DNA of 39,583 nt from Clostridiales bacterium (GCA_012838345.1 DUPK01000065.1:1-39583); one strand, 5' to 3'; positions 16,679 through 24,892 are shown, counted from the stretch's first letter. Notes: generated by a model from the sequence alone, not told the origin. Program-made: numbers and translations.

Positions 16679-17452
16679 ATGGATTACAAATACATAATTT
16701 ATGCCAAGGAAAAGGGGATTGCGACGATTACCTTTCACAGGCCGGAGGCGATGAACGCCTTAAACTCGCAGTTACTTAGCGAGCTTTCGGCGGCGGTTGA
16801 AGAGGCAGCCGCCGATGGGGAGGTCCGTGTAATCATATTCACGGGCGAGGGCAAGTCCTTTATAGCGGGCGCCGACATCAACGAGATGGAAGGCAAGGAC
16901 ACCATGGGGATTATCGAGTACTCCAGAAAGGGCGCAGCCCTCTTTCGCCGCATCGAGACACTGCCGAAGCCGACAATAGCCGCGGTAAACGGCTACGCCT
17001 TCGGCGGCGGCTGCGAGTTTATGCTCTGTACCGATATCCGGATAGCCCACGAAAAGGCATCCTTCGCGATGCCCGAGGTCACTCTCGGAATTGTGCCCGG
17101 CTTCAACGGAACGCAGCGGCTCCCAAAGTGCATCGGCATGAGCAGGGCAAAGGAGCTGCTGTTCACAGGCCGCCGCATAAAGGCCAACGAAGCCCTCGCG
17201 CTCGGCCTTGTAAACAAGGTCGTCCCCGCCGAGAGCTTCATGGCAGAAGTCATGGCTGAGGCAGAGCTAATTGCCAAAAATTCAGCGACGGCCATTTCGC
17301 TTGTTAAGGCCGCGCTCGCAGCCGGCGAGGATGTCAGCGTAGATGTTGGCAAGGACATTGAGCTCGGGTATATGGCGGCGAGCTTCGGCACCCCGGACCA
17401 GACAGAGGGCTTTGCCGCCTTTAAGGAGAAGCGTCCGCCCAAGTATATCTAA
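16679..17452 (+). CDS. enoyl-CoA hydratase/isomerase (crotonase family)
   Basis: A 257-residue crotonase. The oxyanion-hole segments are FIAGADINEM and GYAFGGGCE. Both catalytic glutamates of true hydratases are present 20 residues apart: E113 (GGGCE) and E133 (MPEVTLGIVPG), equivalent to E144/E164 of rat mitochondrial hydratase. It should therefore add water syn to trans-2-enoyl-CoA, giving the (S)-3-hydroxyacyl-CoA. ATG 16679 gives the family-standard length and has AAAGGA upstream; an in-frame GTG at 16646 would add 11 atypical residues. It is third in the operon, between the CoA-transferase and MaoC. Confidence 0.92.
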   Translation: MDYKYIIYAKEKGIATITFHRPEAMNALNSQLLSELSAAVEEAAADGEVRVIIFTGEGKSFIAGADINEMEGKDTMGIIEYSRKGAALFRRIETLPKPTIAAVNGYAFGGGCEFMLCTDIRIAHEKASFAMPEVTLGIVPGFNGTQRLPKCIGMSRAKELLFTGRRIKANEALALGLVNKVVPAESFMAEVMAEAELIAKNSATAISLVKAALAAGEDVSVDVGKDIELGYMAASFGTPDQTEGFAAFKEKRPPKYI

Positions 17453-17500
17453 TCCATGGCTGATAAAGCGGTACTGAATACATAATAAGGAGAGATTTAT

Positions 17501-17956
17501 ATGGAAGGCTTTTATCTGGAGGATTTTGAAGTAGGCAAGTGCTATAAAAGCCAGGCGCGGACAATCACCGAGACGGACGTCATGAACTTTGCAGGGCTCT
17601 CGGGCGACTTTAACCCTCTGCACACAGACGAGGAGTTCGCCAAGGCCAACATGTTCGGCAAGAGAATCGCCCACGGTATGCTCGGCCCGGTCATAATGAC
17701 CGGAATGTCCAACCAGACCGGCATGTTTGCGGGCACGACCATAGCCTTTATGGAGCTCACAATAAAGTATAAGGCTCCACTTGAGATCGGGGACACGGTG
17801 CACCTTGAGATGACGCCGACCGAGATTATCCCGAGCAAAAAGCCAGGGCGCGGCATTCTCAAGCTCAGTGCCAATCTTGTAAACCACGGCGGCAAGCTCA
17901 TTACGGAGTGCGAGTGGGTGCTGATGATGAAGACAAAGGAGGCAAAAAGCGAATAG
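17501..17956 (+). CDS. MaoC-like (R)-specific enoyl-CoA hydratase
   Basis: A 151-residue hot-dog-fold protein. The hydratase-2 motif SGDFNPLHTDEEFA carries D36 and H41, with the same five-residue separation as the catalytic pair of PhaJ-type (R)-specific enoyl-CoA hydratases. GKRIAHGMLG is the second family block. It would interconvert trans-2-enoyl-CoA and (R)-3-hydroxyacyl-CoA. Together with the upstream crotonase, which is (S)-specific, the pair could epimerise 3-hydroxyacyl-CoA. AAGGAGAG precedes ATG 17501. It is the last gene before a strong terminator. Confidence 0.9.
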   Translation: MEGFYLEDFEVGKCYKSQARTITETDVMNFAGLSGDFNPLHTDEEFAKANMFGKRIAHGMLGPVIMTGMSNQTGMFAGTTIAFMELTIKYKAPLEIGDTVHLEMTPTEIIPSKKPGRGILKLSANLVNHGGKLITECEWVLMMKTKEAKSE

Positions 17957-18032
17957 CCATAGTTTGACCGCGGGCATATTTATTTCACGGCGATGCTAAA
18001 AGGCTTTCAAAACCAATAGCAAATCGAAAAAA

Positions 18033-18060
18033 GCACTCTACGCCTGCAGGCGTAGAGTGC
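18033..18060. terminator. bidirectional terminator, 28-base perfect palindrome
   Basis: The arms GCACTCTACGCCTG (18033-18046) and CAGGCGTAGAGTGC (18047-18060) are exact complements, flanked by an A run on the left and CTTTT on the right. It closes both the acyl-CoA operon and the convergent yeiH gene. Confidence 0.9.
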
Positions 18061-18083
18061 CTTTTACTGTGCTTAAATCAGAA

Positions 18084-19085
18084 CTATTTTATAAACTGCA
18101 ATATAACGCTCTGGGCGAGCAAGGATACGATGACCACCGAAACGTCTATAATTACACCCGCTATCATCGGCTTAATGCCGACGCTCCCCACCTCTTTAAA
18201 GCTGGTGCCAAGGCCAATCGAGGCTAACGCCATAGCCATGCAGAATTTTGATACCGAGGAAATTTTGGTGACAACCGCGGCGGGCAAAAAGCCCAGACTC
18301 CTTATGCCGACCACGGCGAGAAAGCCGAGTATAAACCAGGGGAAAATCCTGCGTATGCTTACCTTATCGCAGCCCGAATCAGGCTCCTTTTTGGCGTATA
18401 TCCATGAAAATATAAGGACAATCGGCACTATGAAAAGCGTTCTCGTTAGTTTAACGATTGTAGCCAGCGAGCCGGCGGCGTCGGAGAAGGCGTAGCCTGC
18501 CGCGACGACGGAGGAGGTGTCGTTAACGGCGGTGCCAATCCAAAGCCCGTACCCTGTGTCGCTAAGGCCCAGCAAGCGGCCTATCCAGGGAAAGGCGATT
18601 ACGGTTATTATATCAAAAATGAATGTTGCCGAGATTGCATATGCGATGTCCCTGTTCTTTGCCTTGATTGTGGGGCCGAGAGTCGCGACTGCGGTCCCTC
18701 CGCAAATCGCGGTGCTCACCGAGAGGAGGTTTGCGAGCTTCCGGTTGATTTTGAAGCCCCTCTTGCACAATTGCCCCACGCCGAATGCGGTCGCAAGCGT
18801 GAATGCCATGAGTATCAAAGCGTACCTTCCGGCCTGAATGACCTGCGAGAAGCTCAGCGTTATTCCTGAGAGGATAATCCCCGCGCGAAGAATTTTCTTG
18901 GAGGTCCAGTTGATTCCCTTGTCGAAAGCATCAAAGCGGCTTGAGAGCGGATTTAGCAGCATTCCGAGAATCAGCGCAATTAGCGTCCTGCCCAGAATGG
19001 AGTCCGGGATGACAATACCGATTATGTATGAAAAGACGGCTATTGAGAGCATAACTCCGGGTAAATACTTTTTAATGGCATTCAT
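18084..19085 (-). CDS. yeiH: YeiH/UPF0324-family membrane protein (putative sulfate exporter family)
   Basis: A 333-residue protein with about ten membrane segments. Family signatures include GRTLIALILGMLLNP, RAGIILSGITLSF, the central SVSTAICGGTAVATLGP, IGTAVNDTSSVVAAGYAFSDAAGSLATIVKLTRT, and MALASIGLGTSF near the end. The family is named as putative sulfate exporters, but the transported substrate is not established. It is divergent from a LysR regulator, the arrangement known for yeiH/yeiE in many bacteria. ATG 19085 has AAAGGA upstream. A good promoter and a LysR-type site lie in the intergenic region. Confidence 0.93.
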   Translation of the reverse strand: MNAIKKYLPGVMLSIAVFSYIIGIVIPDSILGRTLIALILGMLLNPLSSRFDAFDKGINWTSKKILRAGIILSGITLSFSQVIQAGRYALILMAFTLATAFGVGQLCKRGFKINRKLANLLSVSTAICGGTAVATLGPTIKAKNRDIAYAISATFIFDIITVIAFPWIGRLLGLSDTGYGLWIGTAVNDTSSVVAAGYAFSDAAGSLATIVKLTRTLFIVPIVLIFSWIYAKKEPDSGCDKVSIRRIFPWFILGFLAVVGIRSLGFLPAAVVTKISSVSKFCMAMALASIGLGTSFKEVGSVGIKPMIAGVIIDVSVVIVSLLAQSVILQFIK

Positions 19086-19123
19086 CTTGCGCGATTCCTT
19101 TCTTAGCCTGATTTACAGTCTTG

Positions 19124-19152
19124 ATTTTATCACGGCTATATGATAAACTCAA
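19124..19152 (-). promoter_or_regulatory. yeiH promoter
   Basis: On the minus strand TTGAGT (19152-19147), a 17-base spacer and TAAAAT (19129-19124) lie about 40 bases before the yeiH ATG. Confidence 0.55.
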
Positions 19153-19169
19153 ATTATGAATACTAATAA

Positions 19170-19190
19170 TTATATAAGAAATATTTATAA
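19170..19190. promoter_or_regulatory. candidate LysR-type regulator binding site
   Basis: TTATA-N11-TATAA is a dyad of the T-N11-A type bound by LysR regulators. Its centre (19180) is about 63 bases upstream of the expected yeiH transcription start, the classical recognition-site position for activation. It also sits just before the regulator gene, where binding would autorepress. Confidence 0.5.
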
Positions 19191-19202
19191 TACGGTGAAA
19201 TT

Positions 19203-20087
19203 ATGCTCGACTTCAGACACGAAACCTTTCTCACCCTGAGCTCCTGCGGCAGTTTTACGAAGGCGGCGGAACATTTGCATATCACTCAGCCGGCCGTCTC
19301 GCAGCATATCAAATATCTTGAGGAGTATTACGGCTGCAAGCTGATTGACACGGGGAGCAGAAAAATAAAGCTCACCAGGCGGGGTGAGCTTTTAAAAGAG
19401 TTTGCGACAACCGTTTTTGCGGACTCGAAGCATTTTAAGCAAATCATCGGCTCGATAGATACCGAAACGACGCAGTTTTCCTTCGGGGCGACCTTGACCA
19501 TCGGCGAATATGTCATGCCGGGTATCCTCTCGCGTTTGCTGATTAAATATCCCTCAATGCAAATTCACCTGTCCGTCGCGAACACGCAGATTCTACTTGA
19601 AAGGCTCAATAACGGCGAGCTGGATTTTATTGTAGTGGAGGGGATGTTTGACAAATCGGAGTACGACTCGACGCTCTTTAGCCTCGAAAGGTTTATTCCC
19701 GTGTGCTCGCCGAAATCGGAGTTTGCAAAGGGTGAGGTAAGCTTCGCCGACCTCGGCAAGAGCCGCCTGATACTGCGTGAAAAGGGTTCGGGCACAAGAG
19801 AAATCTTTGAAAACATATTGCAAAAGAACAACTTCTCGCTCCACGCGTTTGACAAGGTGACCGAGATAGGAAACATGGCCGCGATAAAGAAGCTGGTTTC
19901 GAAGGACCTGGGTATTACGTTCCTGTTTGAAGCTGCGGCAAAACAGGAGATTGAAAACGGGAGCCTGAGGATAATCAACATTCCCGGCTTCTCCGAGCAG
20001 CGTGAGTTTAATTTCGTGCTGCTGAAAAACAGCTTTTTCCGCGGGCGGTATATGAAAATTTTCGGGCTGCTGAAGGACTTTGCTTGA
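19203..20087 (+). CDS. LysR-family transcriptional regulator (YeiE/CysL-like)
   Basis: A 294-residue LysR regulator. The N-terminal winged helix-turn-helix (about 1-60) reads FTKAAEHLHITQPAVSQHIKYLEEYYG. The periplasmic-binding-like effector domain (about 90-290) contains FSFGATLTIGEYVMPGILSRLL, the typical start of subdomain I in this subfamily. Being divergent from yeiH, it presumably controls that exporter. The ligand is unknown; relatives respond to sulfur or stress signals. The start ATG 19203 has a weak GGTG site, consistent with low expression. A terminator follows. Confidence 0.93.
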   Translation: MLDFRHETFLTLSSCGSFTKAAEHLHITQPAVSQHIKYLEEYYGCKLIDTGSRKIKLTRRGELLKEFATTVFADSKHFKQIIGSIDTETTQFSFGATLTIGEYVMPGILSRLLIKYPSMQIHLSVANTQILLERLNNGELDFIVVEGMFDKSEYDSTLFSLERFIPVCSPKSEFAKGEVSFADLGKSRLILREKGSGTREIFENILQKNNFSLHAFDKVTEIGNMAAIKKLVSKDLGITFLFEAAAKQEIENGSLRIINIPGFSEQREFNFVLLKNSFFRGRYMKIFGLLKDFA

Positions 20088-20152
20088 CGCTCGTTTGGAA
20101 AGGCCGTTTTTCCCTGTCGGAGCAGGAAAAAGCAGCCCCGCCTAATAAATTC

Positions 20153-20190
20153 AAAGGCACTTCATGCCCGCTTGCATTGAGTGCCTTTTG
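20153..20190 (+). terminator. terminator of the LysR gene
   Basis: A 15-bp stem (20153-20167 with 20174-20188) with one mismatch and one G-T pair, arms beginning AAAGGCACT and ending AGTGCCTTT, is followed by a T-rich run. Confidence 0.8.
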
Positions 20191-20325
20191 TATTTGATTT
20201 ATTTACTCCCCGCGCTCAACTCGCACCTTGGCTTAGCCCCAATTTGAGCTCGGTTAGTTTGACTTAACCCGCAAGATTAATTAAGCCAGTCATCGCCTGC
20301 TTAAGAAAATTTGCAAAAATATGCA

Positions 20326-20354
20326 TTGACAATGAGACCACCCGGTCATATAAT
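20326..20354 (+). promoter_or_regulatory. consensus promoter of the TetR operon
   Basis: TTGACA (20326-20331), exactly 17 bases, and TATAAT (20349-20354) form a perfect sigma-A consensus. A palindromic operator fills the spacer, so the strong promoter is presumably held off by its own product. Confidence 0.85.
20336..20347. promoter_or_regulatory. TetR operator 1, in the promoter spacer
   Basis: GACCACCCGGTC is an inverted repeat GACC-N4-GGTC located between the -35 and -10 boxes. It shares GACCAC-N2-GGTCA with operator 2, whose centre is 34 bp away. Confidence 0.75.
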
Positions 20355-20368
20355 ATAACCAAAGAATA

Positions 20369-20382
20369 TGACCACATGGTCA
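20369..20382. promoter_or_regulatory. TetR operator 2, downstream of the -10
   Basis: TGACCACATGGTCA is an inverted repeat TGACCA-N2-TGGTCA covering the early transcribed region, just before the ribosome site AAAAGGAGAG. Confidence 0.75.
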
Positions 20383-20402
20383 CATATCGAAAAGGAGAGC
20401 TT

Positions 20403-21041
20403 ATGCCGAAAGATACTTTTTTTAACCTGCCGGATGTAAAGAGCAATTTAATAATACTGGCCGCTGTAGAGGAGTTTTCCAGAGCTAGCTTTACTGCAGC
20501 GAGCATAAATCAGATATGCAGGAGAGCAAACATCCCGAAAGGCAGCTTCTATCAGTACTTTAGGGATAAGCTGGATTTGTACGTCTATATAATGAAGCTG
20601 GCCATAGAGGAAAAAATCAGGCTTTTCTCCTCTGTCATTGATGATTTTTCCACATTGACGCTGCCGGAGCAAGTCCGCCTGCTTTTTCTTAAAGGTGTGG
20701 AGTTTGCAAACAGACATCCTGACTACGCCGCCCTGGGCGAGCAGTTTTCCAAAGAAAGCGATGAATCGGCAAAAGCGGCGGTTATAAAAGAAGGGGGCAG
20801 GCTGTCGGAATCACTGTTTTTGCAAATGATAGACAATGCAAAAAGTAAGGGCGAGATAGACAATAGAGTGGACTCCTTGGCCCTGAGCTTGCTGCTTAAA
20901 TCTTTAAACAGTGCGGTTAACGAATATATGCTCGAAAAGTTCGGCGGCGCTGGATATGAAGAAAACAGGGAAGAGATAGATGGTTTTGTGGATTCGCTGT
21001 TAAACATCGTTTTCAATGGAATCCGCAGCGGAAAGGATTAA
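20403..21041 (+). CDS. TetR/AcrR-family repressor
   Basis: A 212-residue TetR regulator. The N-terminal helix-turn-helix (about 12-58) reads FSRASFTAASINQICRRANI followed by PKGSFYQYFRDKLDLY. The C-terminal ligand domain is all-helical and unassigned. Start ATG 20403 follows AAAAGGAGAG; an in-frame GTG at 20376 falls inside operator 2 and is rejected. Two matching palindromes at its promoter indicate autorepression. The downstream membrane protein, 14 bases away, is the likely co-regulated target. Confidence 0.92.
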   Translation: MPKDTFFNLPDVKSNLIILAAVEEFSRASFTAASINQICRRANIPKGSFYQYFRDKLDLYVYIMKLAIEEKIRLFSSVIDDFSTLTLPEQVRLLFLKGVEFANRHPDYAALGEQFSKESDESAKAAVIKEGGRLSESLFLQMIDNAKSKGEIDNRVDSLALSLLLKSLNSAVNEYMLEKFGGAGYEENREEIDGFVDSLLNIVFNGIRSGKD

Positions 21042-21055
21042 TTTGGAGGGTCTAT

Positions 21056-21619
21056 ATGAAGAAAAAAATAGATTTTATAGTCGGAATGCTTTTCGCGGCT
21101 GCCACTATTCTGTTTATCGTAATTTTTCTATCAGATGACGCGTTTTTCAACTGGGCGTTTGAAAGGCATCACAATGTGCTAAGCTGGTATATAAGACCCC
21201 TGTTCATAATACCAATGGTTATATTTGCATACAGAAAAAGCTTCACCGGCATATTCGCCTCGATATTTGCCCTGTTTACGAGTATGTTTTGGTTCCCTGT
21301 TCCGGCAAAAAGCAGCCCCAAGGTATTGGAGTTTCTGGCTTTTGAGATGGAGTACCTGAAGGGCGTATGGACGGCTCCCAAAATAGTAATTAGCCTTGCT
21401 GTGCCTCTGTTCTTCTTCATGCTTCTTATGGCGGCGTGGAAGAGAAACTTAAAATGGCTTCTCGGCATCATTATCGGCGCGGCCGCCCTGAAACTGATTT
21501 GGAGCGTGGTTTTCAGCGGTGAGGCGGGGCTTTCGATTCTAATACCTGCGCTGTTTGGCCTGATTGTCTGTATCGGCGGACTTAGCTATTTTTTCAGGAA
21601 GCGCAGGACTAGGGACTGA
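21056..21619 (+). CDS. TetR-linked polytopic membrane protein
   Basis: A 187-residue hydrophobic protein with about six membrane helices (for example 8-26, 43-59, 61-79, 108-126, 132-150 and 160-178) and a basic tail (FRKRRTRD). No recognised family. The ribosome site TTGGAGG lies seven bases before ATG 21056. It is encoded 14 bases after the TetR repressor and is almost certainly in the same transcript, so it may be a small transporter or resistance or stress protein whose inducer binds the repressor. Its end overlaps the convergent nucleotidyltransferase gene by 11 bases. Confidence 0.8.
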   Translation: MKKKIDFIVGMLFAAATILFIVIFLSDDAFFNWAFERHHNVLSWYIRPLFIIPMVIFAYRKSFTGIFASIFALFTSMFWFPVPAKSSPKVLEFLAFEMEYLKGVWTAPKIVISLAVPLFFFMLLMAAWKRNLKWLLGIIIGAAALKLIWSVVFSGEAGLSILIPALFGLIVCIGGLSYFFRKRRTRD

Positions 21620-22457
21620 AAACACAAGCGACAGCGCTTCCAAGTATAATTTGTTTCACTTCCTTACAGAGCTTCTCTACCATGTCGCAGCAATCTGCGG
21701 GAGAAGTACCGAGCAGCTCGAAAATGCGCTTGACCCTTTCGGCGTAATTTTCGGGTCTTTTCCTAAAGTTTTCAATCATCCTTACTGCCTTCTTTTCGTT
21801 TATGCAATAGACAGTGTTTAAAGCAAACAGCACCTGGTTTAAACACGAAATCGCGCGAAAGACATGGCCTGCGATATAGTATTTGTCATCCGCTTTTACG
21901 CTAGCCTTTACAAACTTTAAGGAAAATTCCGCCTCAAACATAAAAAAGTCGATTAAGCTTTTCTGCAGGGCTGAGGGGTAGGTCTCCGCCTGCTTTTTTA
22001 ATTTATGGAAGCTATCGTCCTTTGTATACAAAACTTTGCTGATTGCAAGTTCCCCGCGGTACATTGCGCTTATATATCCGTGCGGATGCCCCGTCTGATA
22101 GTTTGCGGTGACAATTCCCCGCTCGGTATCCTCAATAACCTGCTTAACCCTCTCTATATCGCGCAAAATCAAATCCACATGATAGCCCCCGATTATAAGC
22201 CAGCCGCCGGCGTTAACCCACTCGCCCCATCCTCCGGGAGGCACGAGCAAATTACTTCTGCGCTCGCTATCGAGCTGCGCGGCAAGCTCATTGATAGAGT
22301 TTAGGTCAAACAGTTCGGGCCTGTAATAGATGCCGATGTCTATGTCCGAATCCTCGCTATGCGTCCCCCTGGCCCGCGAGCCGCCCAGAACAATCCCCTC
22401 TATATACGGCAGGGATGAGAGCTTCTCCGAAACCGAATCGATAATGTTGCTTACCAT
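21609..22457 (-). CDS. nucleotidyltransferase-domain protein
   Basis: A 282-residue protein with the polymerase-beta-like nucleotidyltransferase signature GGSRARGTHSEDSDIDIGIY (GS at 26-27, D38, D40) and the third acidic residue in YHVDLILRD. The C-terminal half (about 150-280) is helical, like the substrate-side domain of aminoglycoside or kanamycin nucleotidyltransferase relatives. It should transfer an NMP to a small molecule or protein; which one is unknown. ATG 22457 is preferred, with an in-frame GTG at 22466 possible. It is the last gene of the PadR operon, 33 bases after the SDR gene, and overlaps the convergent membrane gene by 11 bases. There is no adjacent HEPN partner, so it is not an obvious MNT/HEPN toxin-antitoxin pair. 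Confidence 0.85.
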   Translation of the reverse strand: MVSNIIDSVSEKLSSLPYIEGIVLGGSRARGTHSEDSDIDIGIYYRPELFDLNSINELAAQLDSERRSNLLVPPGGWGEWVNAGGWLIIGGYHVDLILRDIERVKQVIEDTERGIVTANYQTGHPHGYISAMYRGELAISKVLYTKDDSFHKLKKQAETYPSALQKSLIDFFMFEAEFSLKFVKASVKADDKYYIAGHVFRAISCLNQVLFALNTVYCINEKKAVRMIENFRKRPENYAERVKRIFELLGTSPADCCDMVEKLCKEVKQIILGSAVACVFSP

Positions 22458-22490
22458 CAAGCACACCCCGCTTTTCTTATTTTTGCACCG

Positions 22491-23285
22491 TCAAGACATC
22501 GAAACGTCCCCCGTCACTTCTTTCCAGCGCCAATAGACCACCGCCGCCACCCATGAACGGGGAATGATTTTGCCGAAGAAGGAAAGCACCCGATTGAGCA
22601 TACCCGGAACATATATGCTTTCCCCCGCCAGCGCGCGGTCAATTGTGTTGCGTGCAACGCCCTCCAAAGGATTTGTGGTTGCGTTCCCCCAGAAGCCCTG
22701 CGCTTTAATGCTGCATATGGTCTCGTGTGTAGTTACCATACCGCCCGGGCACAAGGTCAGTACGTTAACATCCTCATTTTTAAGCTCCTGGCGCAGTGAA
22801 GTGGCAAAATCCAGCAGAAAGCGTTTTGACGCGGCGTAGGTCGCCTTTATCGGCATAGGAAACATTGATGCAAGACTTGATACGAACACAATGGTAAAGG
22901 GCCTGCCCGGCCTGCGGCGCTTTAAGATAGCGTGGGTAATTCGCAGGGTTGCTGCATTGTTCAGCAGGACTATTTTGACAAGCTCTTCTCTTTCACGGCC
23001 CAGAAATCCGCCCTCAAAATCCAGGCCCGCGACGTTTAGCAGCATATCAAAGCGGATTTCATGCTTATCTATAAAATCAAGCATTTTATCCACGCTTTCC
23101 GCATTTGTAAGGTCGCAGGCTGCCGTTGCAACCGGGACATCAAACTGCCTTTCAAGCCCGCGCTTAATGCAGAGCAAGCCGTCCTCGTTTATATCTGTCA
23201 AAAACAGCTTATACCCACGGCGTCCGCATTCATTGGCAAGTGCGCGGCCCAGGCCGCCCGATGCGCCGGTTATCATTACGTTCAT
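22491..23285 (-). CDS. short-chain dehydrogenase/reductase (SDR)
   Basis: A 264-residue classical-type SDR. The Rossmann nucleotide motif TGASGGLG is at 6-13, LLNVAG takes the place of NNAG, the catalytic serine lies in FVSSLAS, and the YAASK motif gives the Tyr/Lys pair. The substrate is not deducible. The last 40 residues (RVLSFFGKIIPRSWVAAVVYW) are hydrophobic and may give membrane association. Its ATG overlaps the stop of the preceding SDR gene by four bases (ATGA), so the two are translationally coupled. The pair is not a close tandem duplicate, since the sequences differ widely outside the motifs. Confidence 0.93.
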   Translation of the reverse strand: MNVMITGASGGLGRALANECGRRGYKLFLTDINEDGLLCIKRGLERQFDVPVATAACDLTNAESVDKMLDFIDKHEIRFDMLLNVAGLDFEGGFLGREREELVKIVLLNNAATLRITHAILKRRRPGRPFTIVFVSSLASMFPMPIKATYAASKRFLLDFATSLRQELKNEDVNVLTLCPGGMVTTHETICSIKAQGFWGNATTNPLEGVARNTIDRALAGESIYVPGMLNRVLSFFGKIIPRSWVAAVVYWRWKEVTGDVSMS

Positions 23286-24142
23286 ACCATCTCCACCTCT
23301 TCATAGCGAATATCGCAAAGCCGTTCGCTCAGTTCGAACAGGCGGTTGGCATTTTCGCTTGTCACCTGTCCGCTGTATTTCTTTTCCTTGCAAAGATAGT
23401 AGTATAGCCCTTCCGGCATGGGTTTTTGCATACACAGGAACGCATAGGTTTTTGCGGGAACGGCGGGCGGTACTCCATGCCTCTTGCGAAGCGCCCATAT
23501 AAAATTGACAAGGCCGCCTGTTTCCTTATTGCCTATATCAGTGTTTACGAGACCCGGGTCAACTACGTATGCGCGGATGCCGGCCGCCGCATATCGGTCG
23601 TTTAGACCCTTGGCAAACAGAATATTGCATAGTTTCGACTGCTTATAGGCAATGAGCGGGTTATATCTGTGACACAGCATTACGTCGTCCCAGCGCACCT
23701 TGATACCCTTATGGGATTTGCTTCCTGTAATTATTACGCGTCCCTGCGCTTTTTTCAAAGCAGGCAGAAGCTTATATGTAAGCAGGAAACCTGCCAAATG
23801 GTTGAGTGCGAACTGCTGTTCATAGCCCTCGTCGGTAGTCATATACCAGCTTCGCACACAACCGGCGTTATTTATCAGGGCATACAGTTTCCCGTTGCAG
23901 TTTTTGTCAAGGTAAAATGTGATTTCTTCAGCGACCCGGACAACCTCTCGCTGTTGCATTAAGTCGGCGACAAAAAAGGTGATTTTGGCATCCGGGTTTT
24001 CGGATAGTATCCTTTCTTTAGCTCGATTGCATTTAGCCTCGCAGCGGGCAATTCCGAGGACATTAAAGCCATGGTTTGTTAAAATACGCGCAGTCTCAAG
24101 GCCGATGCCGGACGAAGCGCCAGTAATCACTATGGTATCCAT
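23282..24142 (-). CDS. SDR oxidoreductase, retinol-dehydrogenase-like
   Basis: A 286-residue SDR with TGASSGIG at 7-14, INNAG, IITGSKSHKG with the catalytic Ser, and AYKQSK (Tyr/Lys). The layout (long insert after NNAG, YKQSKLCNILFAKGL, VVDPGLVNTDIG) resembles the retinol-dehydrogenase/WW-domain-oxidoreductase-like group that reduces lipid aldehydes or ketones. It starts at ATG 24142 with AAGGGG upstream, 18 bases after the HAAS gene. It is coupled to the second SDR by an ATGA overlap. Confidence 0.92.
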   Translation of the reverse strand: MDTIVITGASSGIGLETARILTNHGFNVLGIARCEAKCNRAKERILSENPDAKITFFVADLMQQREVVRVAEEITFYLDKNCNGKLYALINNAGCVRSWYMTTDEGYEQQFALNHLAGFLLTYKLLPALKKAQGRVIITGSKSHKGIKVRWDDVMLCHRYNPLIAYKQSKLCNILFAKGLNDRYAAAGIRAYVVDPGLVNTDIGNKETGGLVNFIWALRKRHGVPPAVPAKTYAFLCMQKPMPEGLYYYLCKEKKYSGQVTSENANRLFELSERLCDIRYEEVEMV

Positions 24143-24160
24143 CCATGTTTACCCCTTAGC

Positions 24161-24892
24161 TCAGATGAAAGGCTTGTATCCGAACCAGCCCCAGGTATGC
24201 CAGAACTCAAGGCTGCCTGATGAAATCATGGATATTATCATTCCAAGGACAAAGCAGGCGGTAAACAGCGCTACGGAAAACAGGGCAAGGGTGCGGATGC
24301 GCCTGTTGGTTTTAGCCGGCAGCCGCGGATATATGCCGAGGGAAGGGAGTATCGGACGCCCGGAAGCGGCTGCCAGAGCATTCTGGTGGAAGCGGCTGTA
24401 GGAACGCATGAGCTGACGAATAAATAATGCAAAATAAATGCAGCCCGTGGCCGACAGTACGGAAAGCGCAGCCAAAGACAAGCCGAACACCACTCCGGAC
24501 AGGCGGGGCAAATGCGGAAGAATTGACCAGGGGCTTAAGCCTCCGACCAGACAGACCGCAGCCACCGCGTTGCAGATGGAAAAGGCCGCCATGATTATTT
24601 CCCAGGCCATAAGCAAAATAAAGAAAGCGCCTGCAAAAATGTCGATAAACCCGAGCCCTATAGCCGTTGTCGCTCTCCTGCCTCCGCTCTTTCTGTCCTC
24701 GCCGGCGCTTTCAAACTGCGAGGCAAGTTCGGCGGGATTGCCCAGCTTAGCGGCAATCTCCTCTTCGGAATAGCCGTCCGCCATTTTGAAAGCAAAGTGC
24801 TGCTCATACTCGTTTATAATTTCGTCGGCATCAGGGACGCTGTTCTTTTTAAGCTCAACAGCAAGTTTTGAAAGAAATTCACTTCTCATCAT
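24161..24892 (-). CDS. HAAS/DUF1700-type membrane protein
   Basis: A 243-residue protein. The N-terminal about 70 residues form a HAAS-like helical domain (FLSKLAVELKKN, INEYEQHFAFKMADGYSEEEIAAKLGNPAELA). Four hydrophobic segments follow (about 82-112, 130-165 region and 205-230). Such proteins are normally encoded with PadR regulators, as here, and are thought to be membrane partners or targets of the regulator. ATG 24892 is chosen because GGAGG lies nine bases upstream; the ATG at 24901 would directly abut that site. The gene overlaps the end of the PadR gene by 14 bases. Confidence 0.88.
   Translation of the reverse strand: MMRSEFLSKLAVELKKNSVPDADEIINEYEQHFAFKMADGYSEEEIAAKLGNPAELASQFESAGEDRKSGGRRATTAIGLGFIDIFAGAFFILLMAWEIIMAAFSICNAVAAVCLVGGLSPWSILPHLPRLSGVVFGLSLAALSVLSATGCIYFALFIRQLMRSYSRFHQNALAAASGRPILPSLGIYPRLPAKTNRRIRTLALFSVALFTACFVLGMIISMISSGSLEFWHTWGWFGYKPFI

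Larger units (their letters stand above)
20088..20402. other. intergenic region between LysR and TetR genes
   Basis: It holds the LysR terminator (20153-20190), a gene-free stretch (about 20190-20320) in which nothing was recognised, and the TetR promoter with two operators (20326-20382). Confidence 0.7.

Noticed and set aside
21609-22457. MNT/HEPN toxin-antitoxin system
   Set aside because: The nucleotidyltransferase is too large, has no HEPN neighbour, and sits in a metabolic-type operon.
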